A DNA stretch of 64,000 bases. It comes from Mesostigma viride (taxonomy: Eukaryota; Streptophyta; Mesostigmatophyceae; Mesostigmatales; Mesostigmataceae). Below, piece by piece: positions 1 through 10,807 of this stretch; position 1 is the stretch's first letter; every line of letters begins with the position of its first letter. The notes under the pieces are model-generated. The model was not told the DNA's origin. It searched no databases and worked only from the letters and a program-made list of their open reading frames with translations. The stretch lies in the NCBI GenBank assembly GCA_009746045.1, contig RPFO01000175.1, forward strand, positions 5,066,414 to 5,130,413. The letters are read 5' to 3'. Both the position numbers and the translations under genes were made by a program.

Positions 1-365
1 TATTTCCTAAAAGGTTTTCCAGGTGGCAACACGATCTTTCTGCCATCTTTTACCATAAGTGGTTGTAAAGCCCTAATTTAGCTTGCGAAGCTTTCCGTGG
101 AACGCTGCGGATCTAGGCGTAAACGCTCGCGCTATGCAATACACCCGCGATGAAGGGCGTGCTCGAATGGCGCCAGACGTCGCATATGTAGAATCTTTGG
201 CTTTTTATATGTTTGATAGCGTCACGCATCCTTCACCTGCCCCAATCGTCGCGTTGGGCAATATCAGAAGTGGTATTACGGGATGCGCGGATACAATTTG
301 CTCATAAAGCTGGGAGCAAACCAAATTTAGGATAATCATCGTGCAGCGTTCGCGTAATTTGTAAC
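1..365 (+). other. upstream region of the transporter gene
   Basis: No gene is supported here. A 74-codon open frame at 83-307 has no recognisable motif and is probably chance. The transporter start codon follows at 366, so the promoter and 5' leader presumably lie here, but I see no clear TATA box or other element. Confidence 0.35.
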
Positions 366-3300
366 ATGGGTAGGCATAAAAAGAAGAAGGGGTCGAAGGC
401 TCCCAAGCAGAATGTCGAACTCCCCCCTGAAACTCAGCCAGAGGAGTATGAGAGAGAGGAAGAGCGGAGGGAAGAGGAAGGGACCCCCCTCATTGCCGCC
501 GAGAACGCTGACAACGTTGTATTGGACGTTCAGGCGGTAAGCTACCCAATTGTTTTGTCGTCCCTACGGCCTGCACATCTACATCATTCGCACGGAAATA
601 TATACGGGCATTGGAAGACGAACGGTAACTTGAACGTGCCGGGACGTCTTTCCTCCGACGTTTGACTACCAATAGTTGTTATTGCGCATGCTTGGCAACC
701 GTCATACCAGCAGGTGGAGGTCGTGGAGCAAAAGCCATGGTACACCGGCTTGGTGCTTTTCTTGGCAATCCTCACCGTCTCCTCAGCTGGGCCCGTCATG
801 AAGAGCATGTCACCCGTGTCCCCCCTGCACCGGGCGTGCTGGCGCCTTCAGGTACCATGCGAGAGGCACAGACCATGGTTCCTTTGCAGCAATTCAAGCA
901 AGGGTGGCTGGTAGTAACAGGCACAGGGACAGGCACAGGGACAGGGACAGAGACAGGGTTAGGGACAGGAATAGTGATCCACTTAACCCCCACACCTGCG
1001 CAGTTCCCTCCCATTCCTCCCCCACCCCACCCCCACCCCACCCCCACCCCCACCCCCACCCCCACCCCCACCCCCACCCCCACCCCCACCCCCACCCCCA
1101 CCCCCACCCCCACTGTGTGTGGGAGGAGCTGAGGTGGATGGGTGGTCCAGGAATGGCGGGTGGTCCAGGAATGGCGGGTGGTCCAGGAATGGTGGGTGGT
1201 CCAGGAATGGCGGGTGGTCCAGGAATGGGGGGTGGTCCAGGAATGGCGGGTGGTCCAGGAATGGCGGGTGGTCCAGGAATGGCGGGTGGTCCAGGAATGG
1301 GGGGTGGTCCAGGAATGGGGGGTGGTCCAGGAATGGGGAGTGGTCCAGGAATGGCGGGTGGTCCAGGAATGGCGGGTGGTCCAGGAATGGGGAGTGGTCC
1401 AGGAACGGTGGGTGGTCCAGGAATGGTGGGTGGTCCAGGAATGGGGAGTGGTCCAGGAACGGTGGGTGGTCCAGGAATGGCGGGTGGTCCAGGAATGGCG
1501 GGTGGTCCAGGAATGGGGAGTGGTCCAGGAATGGTGGGTGGTCCAGGAATGGTGGGTGGTCCACGAATGGGGAGTGGTCCAGGAATGGCGGGTGGTCCAG
1601 GAATGGCGGGTGGTCCAGGAATGGGGGGTGGTCCAGGAATGGCGGGTGGTCCAGGAATGGCGGGTGGTCCAGGAATGGTGGGTGGTCCAGGAATGGGGGG
1701 TGGTCCAGGAATGGCGGGTGGTCCAGGAATGGGGGGTGGTCCAGGAATGGGGAGTGGTCCAGGAACGGTGGGTGGTCCAGGAATGGTGGGTGGTCCAGGA
1801 ATGGGGAGTGGTCCAGGAACGGTGGGTGGTCCAGGAATGGCGGGTGGTCCAGGAATGGCGGGTGGTCCAGGAATGGGGAGTGGTCCAGGAATGGTGGGTG
1901 GTCCAGGAATGGTGGGTGGTCCAGGAATGGGGAGTGGTCCAGGAATGGCGGGTGGTCCAGGAATGGCGGGTGGTCCAGGAATGGGGGGTGGTCCAGGAAT
2001 GGCGGGTGGTCCAGGAATGGCGGGTGGTCCAGGAATGGGGGGTGGTCCAGGAATGGTGGGTGGTCCAGGAATGGCGGGTGGTCCAGGAATGGCGGGTGGT
2101 CCAGGAATGGCGGGTGGTTCAGGAACGGCGGGTGGTCCAGGAATGGCGGGTGGTCCAGGAATGGCGGGTGGTCCAGAAATGGTGGGTGGTCCAGGAATGG
2201 GGGGTGGTCCAGGAATGGGGAGTGGTCCAGGAATGGGGGGTGGTCCAGGAATGGGGGGTGGTCCAGGAATGGGGGGTGGTCCAGGAATGGCGGGTGGTCC
2301 AGGAATGGGGAGTGGTCCAGGAATGGCGGGTGGTCCAGGAATGGGGGGTGGTCCAGGAATGGGGAGTGGTCCAGGAATGGGGGTGGTCCAGGAATGGGGA
2401 GTGGTCCAGGAATGGGGGGTGGTCCAGGAATGGCGGGTGGTCCAGGAATGGGGGGTGGTCCAGGAATGGGGGGTGGTCCAGGAATGGCGGGTGGTCCAGG
2501 AATGGCGGGTGGTCCAGGAATGGCGGGTGGTCCAGGAATGGCGGGTGGTCCAGGAATGGCGGGTGGTCCAGAAATGGTGGGTGGTCCAGGAATGGGGGGT
2601 GGTCCAGGAATGGGGGGTGGTCCAGGAATGGGGGGTGGTCCAGGAATGGCGGGTGGTCCAGAAATGGGGGGTGGTCCAGGAATGGGGAGTGGTCCAGGAA
2701 TGGCGGGTGGTCCAGGAATGGGGGGTGGTCCAGGAATGGCGGGTGGTCCAGGAATGGCGGGTGGTCCAGGAATGGCGGGTGGTCCAGGAATGGGGGGTGG
2801 TCCAGGAATGGGGGGTGGTCCAGGAATGGTGGGTGGTCCAGAAATGGGGGTGGTCCAGGAATGGGGGGTGGTCCAGGAATGGCGGGTGGTCCAGGAATGG
2901 CGGGTGGTCCAGGAATGGGGGTGGTCCAGGAATGGCGGGTGGTTCAGGAACGGCGGGTGGTCCAGGAATGGCGGGTGGTCCAGGAATGGCGGGTGGTCCA
3001 GAAATGGCGGGTGGTCCAGGAATGGGGGGTGGTCCAGGAATGGGGAGTGGTCCAGGAATGGGGGGTGGTCCAGGAATGGGGGGTGGTCCAGGAATGGGGA
3101 GTGGTCCAGGAATGGCGGGTGGTCCAGGAATGGGGAGTGGTCCAGGAATGGCGGGTGGTCCAGGAATGGGGAGTGGTCCAGGAATGGCGGGTGGTCCAGG
3201 AATGGGGGGTGGTCCAGAAATGGGGGGTGGTCCAGGAATGGCGGGTGGTCCAGGAACGGTGGGTGGTCCAGGAATGGGGGGTGGTCCAGGAATGGGGGGT

Positions 3301-6300
3301 GGTCCAGGAATGGCGGGTGGTCCAGGAATGGGGGGTGGTCCAGGAATGGGGGATGGTCCAGGAATGGATGGGTGGCCGACTGCCTGACTGCCTCCTGCCT
3401 GCACCGCTTTCCCAATGCCCCCCTCCTAAATCGCCCCCCTTCCCCAACGCCTCTTTTCCCAAGCGTTTCTCTTTCCACTCATCCCGCTATCTAAACGCCC
3501 CTATTTTCCAACACCCCTCTTACCAAATGCACCGCTGTTCCAATTCCCTTTGTCCCAAACACGTTTTTTCTCCAGACCCCCCTCTTTCCAAACCAGAACC
3601 CAGCAAAGCAACCCCTTACCTTGCCGGTTGCTCTTTCAACCAACCCCCCCCCGTTTCCCAACTCCCCTTCCTCCAAACTCCCCTCTTCCCCCCCCACCCC
3701 CACCTACCCTTCCGCTCGTGCCACCAGGTATCCTCCCTCGCGCTCGCCATGGGCTTCCTCCCTCAGTGGCGCTCCGCCTCCCCCGAGCTGCGCTCCTCGT
3801 GGACGCGGGCGCTGCCCCTCATGGCCATCAGCGGCGTCTCACTCGCGCTCCACTTTGGCGCATGGGTGTGGTCGCTGGACGCCACCTCGCTGCCCCACAG
3901 CCTGCTGCTCGTGTCGGCGTCGCCCTTGATTCTGTCGGCCGCCGCGTGGATTCGGCGCGACCCGATCTCGCAGGGAGAGCTCCTGGGCACGGGCATGGGC
4001 ACGCTGGGCGGGGTAATTCTGGCAGCCGGCGCGCAGAGCGACCGAGAGGTCACGTTGGGAGGGGACACTGCCGCGCTCTTGGCAGCGCTGGCGTTTGTGG
4101 GGTACATATGCATCGGTCGACAGCTGCGAGGTGGGTCTTGTAAGAAAGGGAGGGAGGGAGGGAGGGGGGGAGGGAGGGAGGGAGGGAGGGAGGGAGGGAG
4201 GGAGGGAGGGAGGGAGGGAGGGAGGGAGGGAGGGAGGGAGGGAGGGAGGGAGGGAGGGAGGGAGGGAGGGAGGGAGGGAGGGAGGGAGGGAGGGAGGGAG
4301 GGGGGGGCTTGTGTCGTGTGGTCCCCGGGGGCAAGGGTTCTAGAAGTGCCGAATCGACCCCCCGCCCCGCTGCCGCTGGTCAACTCTGCAGAGCCTGGTT
4401 GCGGGGTGGGTTCACCGGGGGGGCGTTTGTGGCCAGCAGGTGGTAAGAAGCAGAGCATGCGATCAGGAGCATAAGGAGCTCGCTATCGGGGTGGTGCCCA
4501 GAGTGTGTTGAGAACACATGCAGCCATAGGCCGCAATCAGAGGGTGGCGGTTGCGGTATGTGGGGTTTGCGTTCGGCTGGCACGGGGGGTGAGCGATGAC
4601 CTTACTGCCAAGGCGGATCTACCTGGGATAAGCTAAAGGCGGAGCCAGGAATGGATTAGCGACGGGGGGTTGGTCGTGACCTAACGGCCGAGGAAGGATC
4701 GACTAGTGAGCAACAAGTCAACTTGATAAAGAAATTAGTGCGTACTAGCCTGGGCTAGTCACATGCTTATGGTAGGAGGAATGCGGGGCCTGAGAAATAG
4801 GAATCAGGAGAGCATTAGTTGATTTCCACCTCTGGATCCTGTACCCACCTCTGGGTGCTGTACCCACCTCTGGGTGCTGTACCCACCTCTGGATGCCATT
4901 GGATTGTCTTGTCTGGATGCCCCCACCTTTGGATTGTGTCCATAGTGGCACTTACAAATTGCTGCTGCCTCTATTGGAACCTTTGGCATTTACAATTGTC
5001 TGCTGCTTCATTGCATCCATCGCTCTTGGCCAACCCACAACCCGTCGCGCCCCCTCCCCCCCCCCCCCCCCCCCCTGCAGCATGGATGCCACTATTCCTC
5101 TATGCGTTTGCCGTCACGTTAATCTCCGCAATCACCCTGAGCCTCTACGGGCTCTTGCGCGGAAGCGACCTTCTGTCGCTGTCGCCCCACAGCATATTTG
5201 GATGGGCCAGCAAAGGTGAGCGTTCGTAGAAGTGCTTGCTAGTGTCGTTGGCTGGGCCAGCCAAGTTGAGCGCTCATGCTCGCTAGTGTCCTTGGCTGGG
5301 CCAACAAATGTGAGCGCGTGCACTTGCTAGCGTTGTTGGCTGGGCCAGCAAAGGTGAACGGCAGGCCTCTGTCCGTTGAGTAGGTAGGAAGGTAGTGACT
5401 TGCGTATAGGAATTTGGCAAATCTAGGCACAAGGCACATTCTTTATTTAATTGCGTTCCGATTCCAGAGTCCACGTGGCACTGCACGTGTGCATCTTATT
5501 GGTTCGTGGCGCGGCGCGGCGTGGCGTGGCGTGGCGTGGCATAGCTATGAACAAACAAGTGGGCCTACACAAATGTGGGGAGGGTTGCTGTGCGGGGACA
5601 ACCCCGCGAGGTTTTGTGAGTCATACCACATTCGTGTTTGTCCTACGGCATCTATAGCCGGTTTTGTGAGTCTATCAATCACCACAAATCATCCCATATC
5701 TCGATCGCATGTCATCGTATTGTCATGCAATGTAGCTCCGCGTTGCTTCCAATGTGCTCACTGTGCCTGGCCTCCATGCATGCCCCATCAGCCATGTAAA
5801 CGCGGACGAAACCCTTCTTACCGTCTGTGCCGCTGAAATCAATTTTCCTGTAATTGCCGGGGAATCCTTCTCACCTGTCCTCCCCATCCTTTTTCCCATA
5901 CCTCCCCCCCCCCCCCCCTCCCCCCCCCAACCAGCCTGGATCCTCCACACGCTCTACCTGGGCCTTGGCCCTGGCCTGTTCGGCCACACCGGCTTCAACT
6001 TCCTTGTCCGATACATGTCGCCGCTCGTGGTGGCCATGGCAGTCACGACGGAGCCCCTGCTGGGGTCCCTCATGGGCTGGGCCGCCGGCGTCTCACACTT
6101 CCCCAGGTACGGGTGGATGTTGCCGTGGGGCAGAATTCACTCTGGGCAGGTTGTTTGCGTTCAACATTTTGTGGGGTCCGCCTGCTGCGCCCCCAGGGAA
6201 CTGCCCTCTCCGTACCTTACATTAGACCCCTTCTGAGAACACCGACTCCGACTAACCAAGTCCGACTAATTTAGTCGGACCAATAGTCGGACTTGAGCCG

Positions 6301-7701
6301 AAAAACGGGCACGGATTCCCCCTTCTGAGAACACCGACTCGGGACGGACAGCAGCAGCGCCGCGCCGCACGCTCAGGCCGCGTAAGTGGCCTCTAACGCC
6401 GGTGGCGCCCCACTTCCAAGCCAGTACGGATGCCAGCATGGCCAGAGGCACACCCCGACTAAGCTAGTCGGACACCGACTAACCTACCCCGACTATGTTC
6501 CGGTTTTCGCGAAAATAGCGGGGTAGATTAGTCGGAGTCCGACTAATTTCCCCACAACGCGCCGCGCCAGCAATTTAGTCGGAGTCGGTGTTCTCAGAAG
6601 GGGTCTATTCATCTCGGCCTGACGGCACCATCATGCAGTCGCACGGTGGCCTCTCGGCCCCCTCCCAATTATGCCCCCGTCCCTCGCAGTTATGAACCCT
6701 TCCCTCCCAATCATGCACCCGTCCCTTCCTTCCCACCCCTCAAATAGATTTTTTTTCCCCCCTCATCTGAACATGCCCCTCCCGTTGATTCACCCACCCA
6801 CCCACCCACCCTCCCACCCACCCACCCACCCACCCACCCACCCACCCACCCACCCACCCACCCACCCACCCACCCACCCACCCACCCACCCACCCACCCA
6901 CCCACCCACCCACCCACCCACCCACCCACCCACCCACCCACCCACCCACCCACCCACCCACCCACCCACCCACCCACCCACCCACCAGCCCCTGGACCTG
7001 CGTGGGCGGCTCCATCATGATTCTGGCGACGCTCGTCGTGAACGCGTCGGCATCCCGCCGCGAGCAACGCGAGGTGATGGCGGCCGCCCAGGGCCACCCG
7101 GCCCCCTCTCAGCACATGTCTGCCCAGCAGATGGAGGACAGCGTGTCCTCGGGCCGGCCGTACGCGGCGGCCGCCAAGGACCGGCTGTTCCCTGAGGACC
7201 ACGTGATGGACGAGGCGCTCATCCCGCCAGTGGAGGGGCCCACGATTCTCGAGGACGCAGCCTCGCTCAAGATGGGGGGGGGGTTCCATATCAGCCGGGG
7301 CGTCTCGGTGCGTGTGCCCACGGCCTTTGTAGGATCGTTCACTCGTTTGCGTTCATTTGCGCTCGTACCTGCGCATGTGCACGCATTTGCACTCATTTGC
7401 ACGCACTTGCACGCATTTGCACGCATTTGAATCATGGGCAGCCATCTGTAACTTTTTTCACATCATTGCAAGCGCTTGTAATTGTTTGCGACTGTCTGCC
7501 ATCGTTTTCTTGCCGGAGCTATGCATGATTGCCATCTCTATGCCTCCTCTCCCTGTGTACCATCACACCTATTTTTATCCCTGTATTGATTAGTATTTAT
7601 TTCACTTAGTTTTACACCAATTTTTTCCCCTCTCCTTCCTGTGTTTCATCCCACCCCTCTAGCGGTCACACAATTCTCACTTTGCACCTGGGGGCACGTG
7701 A
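366..7701 (+). CDS. EamA/DMT-type multi-membrane transporter, 6-7 exons
   Basis: Predicted integral membrane permease of the drug/metabolite transporter (EamA-like) superfamily; the substrate is unknown. Exons read from GT-AG borders and phase agreement: 366-536, 714-851, 3728-4130, 5081-5215, 5935-6106 and 6989-7307, about 446 codons. A possible last exon at 7663-7701 adds 12 codons and a TGA stop. The first exon is hydrophilic and Lys/Glu-rich (probably cytosolic). The second holds a hydrophobic helix with the motif SPVSPLHRACWR, typical of the first EamA repeat. Exons 3-6 hold about eight to nine further hydrophobic segments, including TEPLLGSLMGW followed by PWTCVGGSIMILATLVV, the usual end of the second EamA repeat. 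A roughly 80-residue hydrophilic tail follows. Phases agree at every junction (0, 0, 1, 1, 2), which supports one gene. The fold assignment is firm; the exact 3' end is not. Confidence 0.8.
902..965. repeat. ACAGGG-type hexamer repeat in intron 2
   Basis: About ten imperfect copies of a six-base unit (ACAGGG/GCACAG) lie just downstream of the splice donor at 852 of the transporter gene. Confidence 0.8.
1019..1111. repeat. CCCCCA hexamer array in intron 2
   Basis: About 15 nearly perfect copies of CCCCCA. It lies between the ACAGGG repeat and the 18-bp minisatellite, all inside intron 2 of the transporter gene. It does not match the plant-type telomere unit. Confidence 0.9.
1136..3372. repeat. 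18-bp minisatellite, about 124 copies, intronic
   Basis: A tandem array of the 18-base unit GGNNGTGGTCCAGGAATG fills most of intron 2 (852-3727) of the transporter gene. Variation is concentrated at two neighbouring bases (CG, GG, TG or AG), with occasional AGAAATG and AACGG variants. Three units are 17 bases long, near 2379, 2848 and 2917. Longer higher-order blocks recur: the stretch near 1390-1630 is largely repeated near 1750-1990, which indicates segmental duplication. Both strands are open in all frames only because the unit lacks stops; I do not regard those frames as genes. Confidence 0.95.
4145..4304. repeat. AGGG tetranucleotide array in intron 3
   Basis: About 40 copies of AGGG begin a few bases after the splice donor at 4131 of the transporter gene. 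The G-rich strand is the sense strand. Confidence 0.9.
4305..5080 (+). other. rest of transporter intron 3
   Basis: Non-coding intron sequence. It contains a 19-bp direct repeat (GTACCCACCTCTGGGTGCT, three copies around 4849-4893) and ends in a run of about 25 C residues before the acceptor CTGCAG at 5075-5080. Nothing else is recognised. Confidence 0.6.
5199..5360 (+). repeat. four copies of an exon-end/splice-donor segment
   Basis: The end of exon 4 with its donor (TGGGCCAGCAAAG|GTGAGC, boundary at 5215/5216) recurs in the following intron at about 5249-5272, 5292-5315 and 5337-5360, spaced 43-50 bases. The last copy keeps CAGCAAAGGTGAACG, a usable GT donor. The copies are imperfect tandem duplications across the splice site. 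Confidence 0.75.
6225..6605. mobile_element. 381-bp MITE with long TIRs, TA target duplication
   Basis: The ends are perfect inverted repeats of at least 30 bases starting GACCCCTTCTGAGAACACCG. They are flanked by TA at 6223-6224 and 6606-6607. A third, partial copy of the terminal sequence is inside at about 6320-6350, and short GTCGGAC motifs recur in both orientations. There is no coding capacity. The TA duplication fits a Tc1/mariner-derived (Stowaway-like) element. It lies in intron 5 of the transporter gene. Confidence 0.85.
6790..6986. repeat. CCCA tetranucleotide array abutting an exon
   Basis: About 49 copies of CCCA run directly into the acceptor CCACCAG at 6982-6988, so the array serves as the polypyrimidine tract of the last long transporter exon. 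Confidence 0.9.
7326..7430 (+). repeat. 10-bp ACGCATTTGC-like tandem repeat after exon 6
   Basis: Degenerate tandem copies of a ten-base unit related to ACGCATTTGC follow the likely donor GTGCGT at 7308. The transporter frame stays open through this repeat to a stop at 7428-7430, which would add about 40 residues. I favour intron because the sequence is a simple repeat. Confidence 0.6.
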
Positions 7702-8427
7702 CATCTGCGAGCAAGCCAGTAAGCCATCGCTGTTTAGCCAAAAAAATAAAACATGTGCTTGCTGCAGTTACCTGTGCAGCGATTGCACATGTTTACCGTT
7801 CCATGCCCCATTCCTCTCTGTCCAGTGCCGCTCCTCGCTGTTCAGTGCTAGCTTTTTCATCTTCCGCCCGCCAACAACTCGATGGGTGTACTCTGTGTGA
7901 GAGCTCACCCATTGAGCACGCCATATACATCCATACACGGACATGTTACCAGTTGGTACAAAGCTTCCTCGTGTTCATTGAACCCTTCACTTGTCCACAT
8001 ACACCTGTCCACATACACCTTGTCCTCATACCCCCGTGTCCATTGGACCCCTTCATGCCTCTTTCTTCTGCCCCTTCTCGTCCCTTGACGATGCATGCAG
8101 CTGTGAGTCAAATGTCAACCAGGAGCTCGCTCTGCCCTCAGTTGGCTCCAGCGGCCCATACAAGCTCTCTAACACCAGTTGTCTCACATAATAATAATAA
8201 TTAATAGAACGGTGCAACGATAACGGCTCCTGTGCAGGCACATTTTCTGGGTCTTGTGAGATCCCATGGCCATGACAGTTGCTGGGAGTATCCCTTGAGC
8301 ACTCGCATCATTCCTGCGCTGGCAGCCCTGCTGCTTAGACATTTGGAAGCCATCCAGTGCGTTTAACAGGGGTTGCCGTCTGCAGCGATTGTGTGGAAGC
8401 CTTGCCCTGGCCCACTGAGCCTTAGCC
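7702..8427. other. no gene recognised
   Basis: Several open frames of 60-187 codons overlap here but show no motif. An AATAAA at about 7745 could serve polyadenylation of the transporter transcript. Short tandem CCACATACACCTGT-like copies occur near 7993-8020. Confidence 0.4.
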
Positions 8428-8553
8428 CTTAAGTAAGTACAAGTAGTTGCATGTCATGTGCATGGGCATGTCAGGGAGTACTATGCTAATCTCATTTGCA
8501 AAAATACTTACACGAAAGCTACGAATAGCGTCTGCATCATGCCCCAACCATAA
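8428..8553 (-). repeat. non-LTR 3'-end fragment, ACTT-tail family, copy 1
   Basis: Shares the segment around GAGTACTATGCTAATCTCAT and the following CGTCTGCATCAT with two other copies at 8898-9225 and 10455-10803. Read on the minus strand, each copy ends in an ACTT-type short tandem tail, as expected for the 3' end of a non-LTR retrotransposon. Confidence 0.6.
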
Positions 8554-8897
8554 ATATGCCTGGATAGTTGTCTCTTTGATAAATATGCCTGGGCTCGAGG
8601 TGGGATCCATCCCACACTGAGGACCTACGCTCACGTGGTGAACGCAGCCCATTAATATTAATTAATTATAATTTACCAGAACATGTCTCCGTGGGGAGCA
8701 TATGTTGTAACACATATCCCTGAGAAGGGGCATATGGTTTTTAATACATTCTAGGCGACATCCTGCTGGTACGTGGGGGATGTAAACTACCACCAACTCT
8801 GGGTGGACAAGGTGCACCTGCACGTACCACCGTGACGTATCATCAAGGAGACAAACCGTACGTGACGTATCATACCTAAAAGGTCTGTAAGTAAGCA

Positions 8898-9225
8898 AGT
8901 ACTTGCGTGTCATCAAGGAGACAACATGGCGCAAAGGCATGCCACGGAGTACTATGCTAATCTCATTAGAAAAAAAATTTACACAAAAGTTAGAACAAAT
9001 ATCGTCTGCATCATTCCCCAAACATTAAGCACTAGATGGGAGGTAATTATCCTCATCCGAGCTGTCCTCTACTGTAAATATGGCAGACGAGGCGGTAGTG
9101 TAGCGGCTATCCTCGATCAGGGCCAATAACCTCCACCTGCGGACTTCTACCCTGGCTAGCAACGGGCCGCGGGGCCCGTGGGGAGAAAACAGGAGCATAC
9201 CCCTCAGGAAGGTGCTAAAAGGTCT
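8898..9225 (-). repeat. non-LTR 3'-end fragment, ACTT-tail family, copy 2
   Basis: Inverted relative to the copy at 10455-10803, with high similarity over about 330 bases, including the GC-rich part near GGCCCGTGGGGAGAAAACAG. The two arms flank the RTE-like fragment and the TTAA-tail repeat. Confidence 0.7.
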
Positions 9226-9274
9226 GGCATGGGGTGGAAGATGATTACGGCGAGGCGAGATCGAGCTAATTAAT

Positions 9275-9325
9275 TCATTAATTAGACTCGTGCTCCCGTT
9301 GGGGAGTCACGGAGCATTAACCTCG
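9275..9325 (-). repeat. short piece of the TTAA-tail 3'-end family
   Basis: A truncated copy containing CGTGCTCCCGTTGGGGAGTC next to a TAATTAATT-type tail. It matches the longer copies at 10086, 28168 and 62094. Confidence 0.6.
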
Positions 9326-9453
9326 ATGGATGGATGGATGGGTGCAAACAGTCCTACCGGTCTAATCTATCTACATTGGCTACATACTACATCTATCTAG
9401 CAGCATTCTAACTACAACATCTATCTAGGCAGCCGCACGCTGCCCTAGGGGAG

Positions 9454-9990
9454 CTATCTGGCGTGCCTCCCACGGGATTGCACACGCGGGCGCTTCCCCA
9501 CTGGGGGGGGCTCGTTGTCCTCTATGACCTGGGCCCACTTGGCCTTGTCCATCATCTTCTTCCAAATTACGGAGAGGCCTAGGCCCCCCATGTCCTCTAC
9601 TAGCTGTTCTTTGAAGGTGCGGGCCTTGCGGCGTCTAACATCACTGGGCCCCGCCCACGTCAGGAGGTGCCGGCCAGGCTGGGCTGGTCGCAGTCCTGCG
9701 GGGCCGGGGCCACGTGAGGTGTCTACCTGGTTGGTGCGAGCTAGGTGCCCTACTAGCTGCAGGCGCCGCTGCATGCTTAATGGTGCTGGTTATATAGGGC
9801 ATGCCCTGGTACAGGTCCTCATTGCGGACATGAGCAGCATATCCTACTCTGAAAATGGAACGCAGCATGCTGGTGACCGCGCCGTCCAGCTTGCGGGCCA
9901 GGTCGGCGGTGAGGGTCCACGTCGCGGCGAGAGCTACTATAGGACATGGCATCTCAACAGAGAGTAACTCTCTGCAAGTGCAAAGCATGA
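9454..9990 (-). pseudogene. RTE-like LINE, C-terminal end of reverse transcriptase protein
   Basis: Two overlapping minus-strand frames (9641-9988 then 9454-9774) join into the C-terminal part of an RTE/CR1-like non-LTR protein. Recognisable blocks are TWTLTADLARKLDGAVTSML, RNEDLYQGMPYITSTI and RRLQLVGHLART, followed by a conserved tail with KARTFKEQL and DKAKWAQVI. They keep the order seen in RTE elements, where a protein tail of this kind follows the polymerase thumb. A frameshift lies near 9770, and the catalytic domain upstream is absent, so this is a 5'-truncated dead copy. Confidence 0.65.
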
Positions 9991-10085
9991 CTAACCACTC
10001 AGAAGCTAATGCATCATCTGGTGTGGATCGATCCCATCATAGGCAAGCATGTAAATGGCCACGCCTGCTAAGCCTTACTATTAGA

Positions 10086-10371
10086 TTAATTAATTAATTA
10101 ATTAAACTCGTGCTCCCGTTGGGGAGTCACGGAGCACCGAAGTGCTTTTAATCCCTGTGAGTGCACTACATGCAGGAGAAAGGGCAGAGACCCCCAGTCT
10201 CCTTCATGCCAAAGGCATGCCACAGCTGCAATCGGGCGCGGCTAGCTAAAAGGACAGGCTAACGATCCGGCAAACTGTGGGTGCAATAAGACCCATGTGA
10301 GCATATCATAGCAAGGAGCGTGGGCAAGTAATCTGAACATAGCCAGGGCGTAGCATGGCTGTACTATTAGA
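10086..10371 (-). repeat. non-LTR 3'-end, TTAA-tail family, full copy 1
   Basis: About 285 bases closely similar to 28168-28471 (same strand) and to 62094-62386 (opposite strand). Read on the minus strand it ends with GGAGCACGAG and then a TTAA-repeat tail. The conserved core contains AAGCACTTCGGTGCTCCGTG. It looks like the 3' untranslated end of a LINE or a derived SINE. Confidence 0.75.
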
Positions 10372-10372
10372 T

Positions 10373-10453
10373 GCAGGGCTTCTGGGACTATCCGTACTCC
10401 GTGCCCGCAGGATTGACAAGGAGAAATGGGCTGCCATCTGCTATATCATAATA
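10373..10453 (+). pseudogene. possible RTE-like C-terminal scrap
   Basis: The translated segment GLSVLRARRIDKEKWAAI resembles the extreme C-terminus of the RTE-like fragment on the other strand (GLSVIWKKMMDKAKWAQVI). It sits directly upstream of the plus-strand ACTT-tail copy, consistent with a coding end followed by its 3' tail. The match is short. Confidence 0.35.
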
Positions 10454-10454
10454 A

Positions 10455-10803
10455 GCACCTTCCTGAGGGGTATGCTCCTGTTTTCTCCCCATGGGCCCCG
10501 CGGCCCGTTGCATGCTAGCCAGGGTATAGAAGCCCGCAGGTGGAGGTTATATTGGCCCTGCTCGGATAGCCGCTACACTACCGCCTCGTCTGCCATTACA
10601 GTAGAGGACAGCTCGGATGAGGATTACATCCCCATCCTCGGATGAGGATTACATCCCCATCTAGTGCTTAATGGTTGGGGAATGATGCAGACGACATTTG
10701 TTTAAACTTAAATTGTGTAATTTCTTTTCAATGAGATTAGCATAGTACTCCGTACGTGGCATGCCTTTGCGCATGACACGCAATTACTTACTTACTTACA
10801 TAC
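10455..10803 (+). repeat. non-LTR 3'-end fragment, ACTT-tail family, copy 3
   Basis: Inverted counterpart of 8898-9225. It ends on the plus strand with three ACTT units at about 10786-10798. A 21-base direct duplication (GATGAGGATTACATCCCCAT core) occurs at 10616-10660. Confidence 0.7.
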
Positions 10804-10807
10804 CTTA

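Noticed and set aside
1019-1111. CCCCCA hexamers as a telomere or interstitial telomere
   Set aside because: The unit differs from known plant/algal telomere units and lies inside an intron among other simple repeats.
1136-3372. CRISPR array
   Set aside because: No unique spacers; units are directly adjacent and the genome is eukaryotic.
894-3494. Long open frames on both strands through the 18-bp minisatellite
   Set aside because: The unit has no stop in any frame, so all are artefacts of a tandem repeat that lies within a spliced-out intron.
7308-7430. Coding extension of the transporter past 7307
   Set aside because: The frame is open but consists of a degenerate 10-base tandem repeat right after a good donor sequence.
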